From the NCBI GenBank assembly GCA_937864205.1, contig CALMJB010000053.1, forward strand, positions 1 to 12,223: a stretch of DNA of 12,223 bases, written 5' to 3'. Positions 1 to 6,663 of this stretch are shown in pieces (position 1 is the first letter of the stretch; each line of letters begins with the position of its first letter). The notes beneath the pieces are model-generated. The model saw only the letters and a program-made list of their open reading frames with translations, was not told the origin of the DNA and searched no databases. Made by a program: the position numbers and the translations under genes. The DNA is from an uncultured Actinomycetes bacterium (GTDB lineage: Bacteria; Actinomycetota; Actinomycetes; Nanopelagicales; Nanopelagicaceae).

Positions 1-4
1 AAAT

Positions 5-607
5 TCAATTGTTTAGAAGTTCGGCGATATTGGCAAAGGATTTACGGTGAATCTCACTTATCCCCAATTTTTTAAGCGCTGCGGTATGGGCGGCGGTGAT
101 GTATCCCTTGTGCCCAGCTAATCCGTATCCGGGATAGCGTAGGTCTAAATCGACCATCAATCTATCGCGATGCACCTTCGCCAAGATTGAAGCGGCGCCT
201 ACAGAAACCGAAACTTGATCGCCTTTCCACACCGCCAGATTTGGTTGAGCTAAACCTGGTATCGCATAACCATCAGTTAATACATACTCTGGTTTTATTT
301 GTAGCGCTGATATTGCTCGGCGCATTCCTTCGATATTAGATTTGTGTAATCCATTGGAATCAATTTCTTCAACTGAAATTTCTTTTATTGAAAATGCCAG
401 TGCATTCTTGGTGATCAAATCAAATAATTCTTCCCGCTTTTTTTCCGTTAATTTCTTAGAGTCTTGGATATCGCCCCATAGATCAGAAGTTGGTTTTGGC
501 AATATAACTGCCGCAACAACTAATGGACCAGCACAAGGTCCGCGCCCGGCTTCATCTACTCCGGCAATCCTGGAAATTCCGGCTGATAACAGAGTGTGTT
601 CAATCAT
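5..607 (-). CDS. rnhB: Ribonuclease HII
   Basis: This gene encodes a 200-residue ribonuclease HII, which cuts the RNA strand of RNA-DNA hybrids and starts removal of ribonucleotides misincorporated in DNA, in the cytoplasm. The N-terminal motif AGVDEAGRGPCAGP carries the catalytic pair D18/E19. A third catalytic Asp is likely D112 in LTDG, and the family signature ASILAKVHRD (residues 139-148, fourth acidic residue D148) and HKGY (166-169) are present. The length is normal for the family and the gene looks complete, ending in TGA at 5-7. The ATG at 605-607 has only a weak AAGAG-like ribosome site. It is the last gene of a same-strand run rplS-lepB-rnhB, an order common in Actinobacteria; a 70-bp gap with a tandem 12-mer separates it from lepB. 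Confidence 0.96.
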   Translation of the reverse strand: MIEHTLLSAGISRIAGVDEAGRGPCAGPLVVAAVILPKPTSDLWGDIQDSKKLTEKKREELFDLITKNALAFSIKEISVEEIDSNGLHKSNIEGMRRAISALQIKPEYVLTDGYAIPGLAQPNLAVWKGDQVSVSVGAASILAKVHRDRLMVDLDLRYPGYGLAGHKGYITAAHTAALKKLGISEIHRKSFANIAELLNN

Positions 608-638
608 TAATAAACTCTTAGTTACTCTGTTTATTGTA

Positions 639-663
639 GTTTTTCTTTGACGTTTTTCTTTGA
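639..663. repeat. Tandem 12-mer direct repeat between lepB and rnhB
   Basis: GTTTTTCTTTGA occurs perfectly at 639-650 and again at 652-663, giving a 13-bp period. On the coding strand of the flanking genes it reads TCAAAGAAAAAC twice. It lies in the only sizeable gap of the rplS-lepB-rnhB run, downstream of lepB and upstream of rnhB. It shows no inverted symmetry, so it is not a classical terminator. Its function is unknown. Confidence 0.85.
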
Positions 664-677
664 ATAAGTCGATTTAG

Positions 678-1355
678 TTACGGACCCTTTTTTATCGGAA
701 CTTGTTGTAGCGATTTTCCAGCTGGCAATGTTCCAAAATTTGAAATTGGCCAGACTTTAATTATTGCCCGGCCAACCACTTTGCTAAGTGGCACCATTCC
801 TTGATTTACATCATCGGTATGAAATCTAGAGTCGGCACTGGCGGCGCGGTGATCACCCATAACCCAAATAAATCCCTTAGGAACTTTTACATTGAAATTG
901 GAATCACTAGCCGCATTTCCGGGAAAAATATATGGCTCAGTTATGGCTTGCCCATTTACCTCTAATTGTCCCGATTTATTGCAACAGATCACGTTGTCAC
1001 CGCCGACACCTATGACTCGTTTAATCAAATACTGTTTTGCTGGATCTGGTAAAACGCCGACCGTTATCAAACCAGAGCGAATAACTTTTGTGACTTTTGA
1101 TCCGGGTTCTTCTGCTGGTGTGCCAAGCCAAAGATCTGGATCTCGAAAAACTACTACCTCGCCCCGTTTGATTTCAGAAAATAGCGCACCTAATTTATTA
1201 ACGCCGATGCGATCACCGATTTGTAAGGTATTTTCCATTGAACCTGATGGAATGAAAAAGAATTGAATTAAAAAACTTTTAATTATTAGAGAAGCAATAA
1301 GTGCGGTAACAACTATTACCGGGATTTCGCGAAGGAGCGAACCCTTCTTGAACAT
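678..1355 (-). CDS. lepB: Signal peptidase I
   Basis: This 225-residue type I signal peptidase (S26 family) is a membrane protein that removes signal peptides from exported proteins on the outer face of the cytoplasmic membrane. A short basic N-terminus (MFKKGSLLRE) precedes one hydrophobic segment at about residues 11-31. The catalytic serine is S39 in PSGSM, the general-base lysine is K112 in IKRVIGVGGD, and the conserved box GDHR...ADSR starts at G167. The length is normal for a single-TM actinobacterial enzyme. The ATG at 1353-1355 lies 9 bp after the rplS stop, and I see no Shine-Dalgarno in the A/T-rich junction, so translation is probably coupled to rplS. Genes are transcribed in the order rplS, lepB, rnhB. 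Confidence 0.96.
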   Translation of the reverse strand: MFKKGSLLREIPVIVVTALIASLIIKSFLIQFFFIPSGSMENTLQIGDRIGVNKLGALFSEIKRGEVVVFRDPDLWLGTPAEEPGSKVTKVIRSGLITVGVLPDPAKQYLIKRVIGVGGDNVICCNKSGQLEVNGQAITEPYIFPGNAASDSNFNVKVPKGFIWVMGDHRAASADSRFHTDDVNQGMVPLSKVVGRAIIKVWPISNFGTLPAGKSLQQVPIKKGP

Positions 1356-1364
1356 TATTTAAAT

Positions 1365-1862
1365 TTAGGCTTTTGACTCTGCGTTATCAGTTTTAGCTGT
1401 TACGACTTTAACATCGCCAGAAGTTTCCTCGGCGATTTCAGGTTCGGCTTTAACTTCAACTTTTGGAGTTTCGGCGACCGCAGCTACATATTGTGCTTCA
1501 ACAGTTAGTTCGCCATCAGCGCCACGACGCTCTTTAATTTTGGTGGCTTTGCCGGTGAGATTGCGTAAGAAGTACAACTTCGCACGACGGCTTTCACCTT
1601 TACGAACAACTTCAATCTTTTCGATGATCGGAGTATGAACTGGGAAAGTTCTTTCGACACCAACACCGTAAGAAATTTTGCGGATTGTGAAAGATTCACG
1701 AACACCAGCACCAGAACGACTTATAACCACACCTTGGAATAACTGAACGCGACTTTTATTTCCTTCAACAACTTTTACATAAACCTTTAATTCATCACCG
1801 GGGCGAAACGAAGGCACATCAGAGCGCAGTGATTTTGCATCTATTGCATCTAAGCGATTCAT
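1365..1862 (-). CDS. rplS: 50S ribosomal protein L19 with a C-terminal extension
   Basis: Residues 1 to about 113 are a complete bacterial L19, a large-subunit protein at the subunit interface. The family features RPGDELKVYVKVVEGNKSRVQLFQG, the VRESFTIRKISYGVGVERTFP stretch in the middle and RRAKLYFLRNLTGKATKIKERR are all recognisable. L19 normally ends near here at about 115 residues, but this protein continues for some 50 residues rich in Ala, Glu, Val and Lys (for example KVEVKAEPEIAEETSGDVKV), probably disordered. The ATG at 1860-1862 is preceded by GGGGAT about 9 nt upstream, a plausible but imperfect ribosome site. It heads the run into lepB. Upstream lies a structured leader and then an inositol-monophosphatase gene, rather than trmD, the usual neighbour. 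Confidence 0.96.
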   Translation of the reverse strand: MNRLDAIDAKSLRSDVPSFRPGDELKVYVKVVEGNKSRVQLFQGVVISRSGAGVRESFTIRKISYGVGVERTFPVHTPIIEKIEVVRKGESRRAKLYFLRNLTGKATKIKERRGADGELTVEAQYVAAVAETPKVEVKAEPEIAEETSGDVKVVTAKTDNAESKA

Positions 1863-1887
1863 TCTGATTCATCCCCAAATAATTTGA

Positions 1888-1989
1888 CTTAATTAATCTT
1901 GCTTTTATGTTGCAATCGGCACAGATCCGATTTGGCAACGCCGTATCTTGCCACAGCAATCAAAGTGGCAGCAAATTCCCTTAATTAAT
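1888..1989. repeat. CTTAATTAAT direct repeat flanking the rplS leader
   Basis: The 10-mer CTTAATTAAT occurs at 1888-1897 and again at 1980-1989, bracketing the two leader hairpins. Each copy contains the palindrome TTAATTAA. The right copy runs into the stop codon of the upstream phosphatase gene. AT-rich palindromes are common in AT-rich intergenic DNA, so this may be chance. Confidence 0.5.
1910..1970 (-). promoter_or_regulatory. Candidate structured 5' leader of rplS
   Basis: On the coding (minus) strand two hairpins stand in series ahead of rplS. The first is TGCCAC (1970-1965), a 10-nt loop, then GTGGCA (1954-1949). The second is TTGC-CA-AATCGG (1938-1927), a 7-nt loop ATCTGTG, then CCGATT-GCAA (1919-1910): ten pairs interrupted by a 2-nt CA bulge. 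Neither is followed by a T-run, so they do not look like terminators. Ribosomal protein operons often carry leaders that bind their own product, and L19 leaders are described in other phyla. That this is one is an inference. I could not identify a convincing promoter, so rplS may be read through from the upstream gene. Confidence 0.5.
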
Positions 1990-2749
1990 TGATTAATTTC
2001 ACCAGTTCACTATGCAATGTTGGACCAGCACAAATCACCATCTCTGAATCTGGTTTGCCACCGTGTCGACCAGAAATCTTTGCCCCGGCTTCAGTTGCTA
2101 TAAGTCCGCCGGCGGCGAAATCCCACTCTTTCAAAGTTGCTTCAAAGTATCCATCGACTGCACCCATTGCTACATAGCAAAGATCAACTGCTGCTGCGCC
2201 AGTGCGACGAACATCGCGAATTTTTGAAATTAACATGTTCATTAAATCCCCTTGCGAAGAACGCAACTTCAAATCATAAGTAAAACCAGTTGCAATTAAA
2301 GCTTTGGCAAGATTCACTGGTTCGTTGCAATTGATTCTCATGCCATTGTGAAAGGCGCCTTTGCCACGCTGTGCTGACCAAAAAGAGTTAATACTTGGCG
2401 CACTTACCGCTCCAACTAGTACGCCCTGTTCATCTTTAGCAGCAATTGAAGTATTCCAACCCGGTAATCCATAAAAATAATTTGTTGTGCCATCTAGCGG
2501 ATCAATTACCCAAGTAATACCAGATTTACTGATTCGACTTGAACCTTCTTCGGCGATGATTCCATCATCTGGCCTGAGTTTGAGAATTTCAGAGACAATA
2601 AGTTCTTCTGCACCTTTATCCATTTGCGTCGCAAAATCGACCGCCGAACTTTTTTGGGTTACTTCAAATTTAGCTGGCCGTTGCATTAGGAATTCACCAG
2701 CTTTTTTCGCCACTGATTCGGCTAATTCCAGGATCTGTGTCGAACTCAC
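1985..2749 (-). CDS. Inositol monophosphatase family protein
   Basis: This 254-residue Mg2+-dependent sugar-phosphate phosphatase belongs to the IMPase fold. It carries the metal-binding pair E67/E68 (AEEGSS), the signature WVIDPLDGTTNYFYGLP (80-96) with D83 and D86, and the second signature EWDFAAG (208-214) with D210. Likely substrates are inositol phosphate, histidinol phosphate (HisN-type) or related esters, and sequence alone does not separate these, so no symbol is given. The start is GTG (2747-2749): an in-frame TAG lies 9 nt upstream and the next ATG (M22) would cut into the fold. The hexamer TAGAAT ends 6 nt before this GTG, suggesting a leaderless mRNA. It is divergent from sepH and lies upstream of rplS on the same strand. 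Confidence 0.9.
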   Translation of the reverse strand: MSSTQILELAESVAKKAGEFLMQRPAKFEVTQKSSAVDFATQMDKGAEELIVSEILKLRPDDGIIAEEGSSRISKSGITWVIDPLDGTTNYFYGLPGWNTSIAAKDEQGVLVGAVSAPSINSFWSAQRGKGAFHNGMRINCNEPVNLAKALIATGFTYDLKLRSSQGDLMNMLISKIRDVRRTGAAAVDLCYVAMGAVDGYFEATLKEWDFAAGGLIATEAGAKISGRHGGKPDSEMVICAGPTLHSELVKLIN

Positions 2750-2755
2750 TTTCTT

Positions 2756-2761
2756 ATTCTA
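2756..2761 (-). promoter_or_regulatory. Candidate -10 element, leaderless start of the phosphatase gene
   Basis: TAGAAT (5 of 6 to TATAAT) on the minus strand is followed by six bases and then the GTG start, so a transcript starting 7 nt downstream would begin at the start codon. I found no good -35 at 17 bp. Leaderless mRNAs are frequent in Actinobacteria, which makes this plausible without proving it. Confidence 0.4.
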
Positions 2762-2845
2762 GATTGCACTTTAACTGGAAGTTTTATGCGTGGAATCAGA
2801 AACTAAGTTGGAATTTCCCGCTAAATTCAAAGGAAAAAAAGGTCA

Positions 2846-3670
2846 ATGTGGCAATCTATACCTATGAATTTCGAAGATGATGACCAAACGCAAAATCAAC
2901 TAGATCTTCGTGCAGTTGGTCGCACCCAAGATGGCAGTGCGCTTGAGTTAACTGATCAAAGTAACAATAAGTATCGATTGCGAATCAGTGATCATCTTCG
3001 CTCGTTGGTGAATCAACCAAGACTTTCGGCAGTTGATGATTATCAAGAAAACACTTCTACTTCATTGAAAGAGGTGCAAGCCAGATTACGTGGTGGCGAA
3101 AGCGTTGATTCTATTTCTCGAACCACCGATTGGGATAAAGACAAGATTGAAAGATTTATCGGTCCTATTTTGCAAGAGCGCGCCTTTGTTATTTCGCAAG
3201 CTAAAGAAACTCACATTAAGAAAGATAAACATTCGCCAACTTTGATTGCTGCCGCTAGCGCGCAACTTGCACCACGTGGCGTTGATATGGCACAGGTGGA
3301 ATGGAATACGTATCGTCAACCAGATGGATTGTGGCATCTAACTTTGCTGTATCCACTTCGTCCCGGTGAAGATGTTAAAGGCGAAGCGGTTTGGTTATTT
3401 GATGCTGGTAAAAGATCTTTGAAAGCACATGATGATGGCGCGCGTTGGATAAATGGTGAGGAAAAAGCACCACGCACACCTTCGCCAACTCATGGCATGG
3501 TTTATCAAAGCGAACCACCACGATTGGTGGCGGTCCGAGAAGAAACAACTGAAATCACTGTAGAAAAAATCGAGGAAGTTTTAGATGAAAGTGCTGCCGA
3601 AGATGGCGTCACCAAGAAAATTAAGTTGCCATCTTGGGATGACATTATGTTTGGTAAAAAAAGCGAGTAA
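2846..3670 (+). CDS. sepH: SepH-type septation protein (DUF3071)
   Basis: This 274-residue protein matches SepH, an actinobacterial cell-division protein known in Streptomyces to bind FtsZ and promote its assembly. The N-terminal domain (about 19-125) contains LDLRAVGRTQDGSALELTD and a helix-turn-helix-like segment LKEVQARLRGGESVDSISRTTDWDKDKIERF (74-104), followed by GPILQERAF. A central region (130-205) and an acidic Glu-rich linker (about 222-255) lead to the conserved C-terminal motif LPSWDDIMFG (261-270). The ATG at 2846 has AAAGG just upstream, with short spacing, and AGGA slightly further. An in-frame ATG at 2864 is possible but lacks its own ribosome site. The stop codon abuts that of the convergent phosphatase gene. 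Confidence 0.88.
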   Translation: MWQSIPMNFEDDDQTQNQLDLRAVGRTQDGSALELTDQSNNKYRLRISDHLRSLVNQPRLSAVDDYQENTSTSLKEVQARLRGGESVDSISRTTDWDKDKIERFIGPILQERAFVISQAKETHIKKDKHSPTLIAAASAQLAPRGVDMAQVEWNTYRQPDGLWHLTLLYPLRPGEDVKGEAVWLFDAGKRSLKAHDDGARWINGEEKAPRTPSPTHGMVYQSEPPRLVAVREETTEITVEKIEEVLDESAAEDGVTKKIKLPSWDDIMFGKKSE

Positions 3671-4771
3671 TTAACCGATTTGAACTTTTAAAAGCGGAAT
3701 CTCGATCTCAGCAGTTGTAGTTCCACCGTGGTGTCCGACCATGCCAGATTCCTCTTTAATTCGCAGTGGATCTACCAAGATTAAATTTTCACTAGCGATA
3801 GCGATTAAATCCCCTAAACGTTCATAACTATCTGGTGAAACTACTTTGCCAAAATATCCGGAATTTACCGCGGTATCTTTATCAAGCACGATTGCTTTTT
3901 CTTTAAGAGTCTCTTCCCAAATTGATTTCACTTCTGAAATTGCGCCAGCTTTAACATAAATATGTCTGGCGCGTGGCTCGCCCGCTAACACTTCTACATC
4001 CTGCAAAAGGTGGTTATCTTGTCCCAAAATTATTTGTTCGCTGCGATTTATCATGCCGTGATCTGATGTAACCCAGATTCGAGTTCCCTTTGGCACTACC
4101 GCGGATAACATCGAGATATAACTCAGTGCCTGATCTAATGCAAGTAACCATTTTTCTGAACCAACCCCATCATTGTGCCCGGCGGTATCTACGATATTTA
4201 AATATGTATATACAAATGCTGGCCGGTTGGTTAAACATTCGGCAACTTTTTTTGCCATTTCATCTAACTGATTTGCACCAATGTATTTGGCACCGCGCAA
4301 TGCTGCTTGAGTAAAGCCAGTGTTCTCATATCTTTTAGCGGCAACATGAAAAGTTTTAATTTCAAATCGCTCTGCCCGTTCAAACAAAGTCGGATTTTTT
4401 TGCCAATTTATTGGATCAACTCGATCATCCCATTTCAACGCGTTGAGAATTCGATTATCGCTGCGCGGAATTCGAACGGTATATCCCAACATTCCGTGAA
4501 CGCCGGGCAGAACGCCAGTACCGACCGTGGTCAATGATGTTGCGGTAGTAGATGGGAAGTTAGCATTTAGAACTGTAACTTGATTAAGTAGTTTTGAATT
4601 ATCAAACTGCTTGGCATATTTATCAAAGGCTTGTTGACCTAAACCGTCTATCAGTAAAAGTACTTCGCGACCGGCTGATTCTCCGAGATTTAGTGAATCA
4701 ATGGTGCTAGGAAGTTTAAGACTGGCAAAAATCGAGTTGGATAAATCGGCAAGACCGTAAATGATTTCCAC
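3671..4771 (-). CDS. Alkaline phosphatase superfamily protein (nucleotide pyrophosphatase/phosphodiesterase type)
   Basis: This 366-residue protein has the metal-ligand layout of the NPP branch of the alkaline phosphatase superfamily. These enzymes use two zinc-type metals and a Thr nucleophile to cleave phosphoester or phosphodiester bonds. Visible motifs are LLLIDGLG (D42), NFPSTTATS (likely nucleophile T75 or T76), DTAGHNDG (D195, H199), VTSDHGM (D237, H238) and MVGHHGG (H347). There is no obvious signal peptide or membrane segment, so it may be cytoplasmic, and the natural substrate is unknown. The start is GTG (4769-4771), immediately preceded by an in-frame TAG, so no earlier start exists; no Shine-Dalgarno is seen. 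It is divergent from psuG across 57 bp and ends flush against sepH. Confidence 0.88.
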   Translation of the reverse strand: MEIIYGLADLSNSIFASLKLPSTIDSLNLGESAGREVLLLIDGLGQQAFDKYAKQFDNSKLLNQVTVLNANFPSTTATSLTTVGTGVLPGVHGMLGYTVRIPRSDNRILNALKWDDRVDPINWQKNPTLFERAERFEIKTFHVAAKRYENTGFTQAALRGAKYIGANQLDEMAKKVAECLTNRPAFVYTYLNIVDTAGHNDGVGSEKWLLALDQALSYISMLSAVVPKGTRIWVTSDHGMINRSEQIILGQDNHLLQDVEVLAGEPRARHIYVKAGAISEVKSIWEETLKEKAIVLDKDTAVNSGYFGKVVSPDSYERLGDLIAIASENLILVDPLRIKEESGMVGHHGGTTTAEIEIPLLKVQIG

Positions 4772-4828
4772 CTAACTAAATGAATGACCGTAATGAAAAA
4801 GAATACTTCAGTTTGATAACCTGCGGGG

Positions 4829-5716
4829 ATGTTGAAATTAAGTGCGCAGGTGCAAAGCGCGATTAATCAGCGCAAACCAATCGTTGCCTTGGAATCAACA
4901 ATCATCAGCCATGGATTACCAAGACCTTCTAATCTGCAGGTGGCACAAGAAGTTGAAGAGATTGTTCGTGAAAATGGTGCAACTCCCGCGACAATCGCGG
5001 TTCTCGATGGCGTCGTTCACGTTGGGTTAGATGCAAATCAACTAGATCAAATTGCCAACACCGATGGGGTTTTAAAGGCGTCAATTCGAGATTTAGCAAT
5101 TGTGCAAAGCCAAAAACAAAATGCGGCTACCACCGTTTCAGCAACTGCACATATCGCCAAGCTCGCCGGCATCAAAGTATTTGCCACCGGTGGATTAGGC
5201 GGAGTTCATCGTGGCCAAAATTATGATGAATCTGCCGACTTAATCGCGCTTTCGAATACACCAATCATCGTAGTTTGTGCCGGAGTTAAATCAATTCTCG
5301 ATGTCGGAGCAACATTAGAACGGCTAGAAACTTTTGCAATTCCAGTTTTAGGTTATATGACCAATAAATTTCCCGGCTTTTATTTAACCGACTCTGGTTT
5401 TACATTAGATAATCAGGTGCAAACCGCTGAACAAATTGCAAAAATATATTCTGCTCGTAAAGATTTAAAGACCGATAACACCGCGATTGTGGTGGCAAAT
5501 CCGGCACCAAATCAAATGGATGTATCGCTACATAATAAATTATTAAATGATGGCTTAGCCGCCTCAACTAAAGCTGGCATTGTCGGCAAAGCAGTTACAC
5601 CATTCTTGCTCGAGTATTTCCATTCAAATAGTGGTGGTGAATCGCTGCGCATAAATATTGAAATCATAAAATCCAACTCAAAGTTAGCGGCACAGATTGC
5701 CCAAGCAATAAATTAA
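4829..5716 (+). CDS. psuG: Pseudouridine-5'-phosphate glycosidase
   Basis: PsuG breaks the C-glycosidic bond of pseudouridine 5'-phosphate, giving uracil and ribose 5-phosphate. The 295-residue length is normal. Family motifs are VALESTIISHGLPRP (19-33, with E22), VLKASIRDL (81-89, K83), TTVSAT (101-106), ATGGLGGVHRG (119-129), NYDESADL (131-138), CAGVKSILDVGATLERLET (150-168) and NKFPGFY (179-185). By analogy with the E. coli enzyme, K154 is the likely Schiff-base lysine that opens the ribose ring, with E22 and K83 in the active site. The ATG at 4829 is preceded by GCGGGG rather than a normal Shine-Dalgarno, while TAACCT (4817-4822) could be a -10, so a leaderless transcript is possible. The stop abuts the psuK start directly. 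Confidence 0.95.
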   Translation: MLKLSAQVQSAINQRKPIVALESTIISHGLPRPSNLQVAQEVEEIVRENGATPATIAVLDGVVHVGLDANQLDQIANTDGVLKASIRDLAIVQSQKQNAATTVSATAHIAKLAGIKVFATGGLGGVHRGQNYDESADLIALSNTPIIVVCAGVKSILDVGATLERLETFAIPVLGYMTNKFPGFYLTDSGFTLDNQVQTAEQIAKIYSARKDLKTDNTAIVVANPAPNQMDVSLHNKLLNDGLAASTKAGIVGKAVTPFLLEYFHSNSGGESLRINIEIIKSNSKLAAQIAQAIN

Positions 5717-6634
5717 ATGAGTCAAATTCTCTGCATCGGCGACATCATGGTCGATGTGGTTGTGCAATCTGATTTTGATACAAAAGATTTCAAATACGGT
5801 AGCGATACAAAAAGTGAAATAGTGATGCGCGGCGGTGGCCAAGCCGCCAATGTGGCTAGTTGGCTAACTCAAGTTGGTATCAAACCCTATTTAGTGGCTC
5901 GCGTGGGGCCGGATGAGATGGGTGATTTATTGATTCGAGAATTAGATCAATTTGGAATAGCGCACTCTGCAAAAAGAATTAACAATGCAAAAACTGGAAT
6001 GGTGGTGGTGCTAGTTGATAAATCCGGTGAACGAACCATGTTTCCAGATTCGGGTGCAAATTCAGGGCTAGGGGTATCGGATTTACCAGAATTAAAGGGC
6101 TACAAAATTGCTTTCATCTCAGCTTACGCACTAATTAATGTCGCATCTCGGGCAGGCGTGTTAGAGATAATCAAAAAATTAAAAACTGCGCAGATAAAAA
6201 TTGTAATTGATCCAGCATCGGTTGGCGCATTGCAAGCGCTGCCAATCGAAGAAGTCAAAGAATGGTTGAAGCTTGCAGATGTCTTGATCATGAATGAGGC
6301 AGAGGCAAAATACATTTCAAATCAATCTAACTTGGAATCAGCCATCGATTTACTTTCAAAGATGGTAGAGATTGTGGTTGTGAAAGTTGGCGCAAATGGC
6401 GCTCATGCAAAAATGTTAAGCACTGCAACGGTTTTTGCATCGACAAATGTCAAAACTGCGATTGATTCCACTGGCGCTGGTGATGCGTTTTCAGCTGGCT
6501 TCTTAGCAAAGTATTTGTCTTTTCTTACCCATGGTGAAGCGATTGATTTAATGGCAACACTTCGCGCTGGAAATGAGTTAGCCGGCAAATGTGTGGCACA
6601 AATAGGTGCCAGACCGCTTGTCGCTGCACCGTAA
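5717..6634 (+). CDS. psuK: PfkB-family sugar/nucleoside kinase, probably pseudouridine kinase
   Basis: This 305-residue ribokinase/PfkB kinase has the first family signature RGGGQAANVASWLTQVG (38-54) and the second signature DSTGAGDAFSAGF (250-262), where D256 is the catalytic base and GAG forms the anion hole. The N-terminal GDIMVDVVV is typical. The fold alone cannot fix the substrate. The specific call rests on context: its ATG follows the psuG stop with no spacer, so it should act one step earlier, phosphorylating pseudouridine to the 5'-phosphate used by PsuG. Translation is probably coupled to psuG. Ribokinase or another nucleoside kinase is the main alternative. Confidence 0.85.
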   Translation: MSQILCIGDIMVDVVVQSDFDTKDFKYGSDTKSEIVMRGGGQAANVASWLTQVGIKPYLVARVGPDEMGDLLIRELDQFGIAHSAKRINNAKTGMVVVLVDKSGERTMFPDSGANSGLGVSDLPELKGYKIAFISAYALINVASRAGVLEIIKKLKTAQIKIVIDPASVGALQALPIEEVKEWLKLADVLIMNEAEAKYISNQSNLESAIDLLSKMVEIVVVKVGANGAHAKMLSTATVFASTNVKTAIDSTGAGDAFSAGFLAKYLSFLTHGEAIDLMATLRAGNELAGKCVAQIGARPLVAAP

Positions 6635-6663
6635 ATTCACTTTTTGTTGGCAAGATAACCGCC

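Noticed and set aside
1949..1970. Hairpin TGCCAC/GTGGCA as a terminator of the upstream phosphatase gene.
   Set aside because: The stem is only 6 bp with a 10-nt loop and no T-run follows on the minus strand.
3685..3694. Palindrome CTTTTAAAAG near the sepH/phosphatase junction as a bidirectional terminator.
   Set aside because: It is a loopless AT palindrome within conserved coding sequence and cannot form a stable terminator hairpin.
6589..6663. Upstream ATG giving ParC 25 extra residues.
   Set aside because: It overlaps the end of psuK, encodes an unconserved Cys-rich stretch and has no ribosome site; the GTG at 6664 agrees with homologue N-termini.
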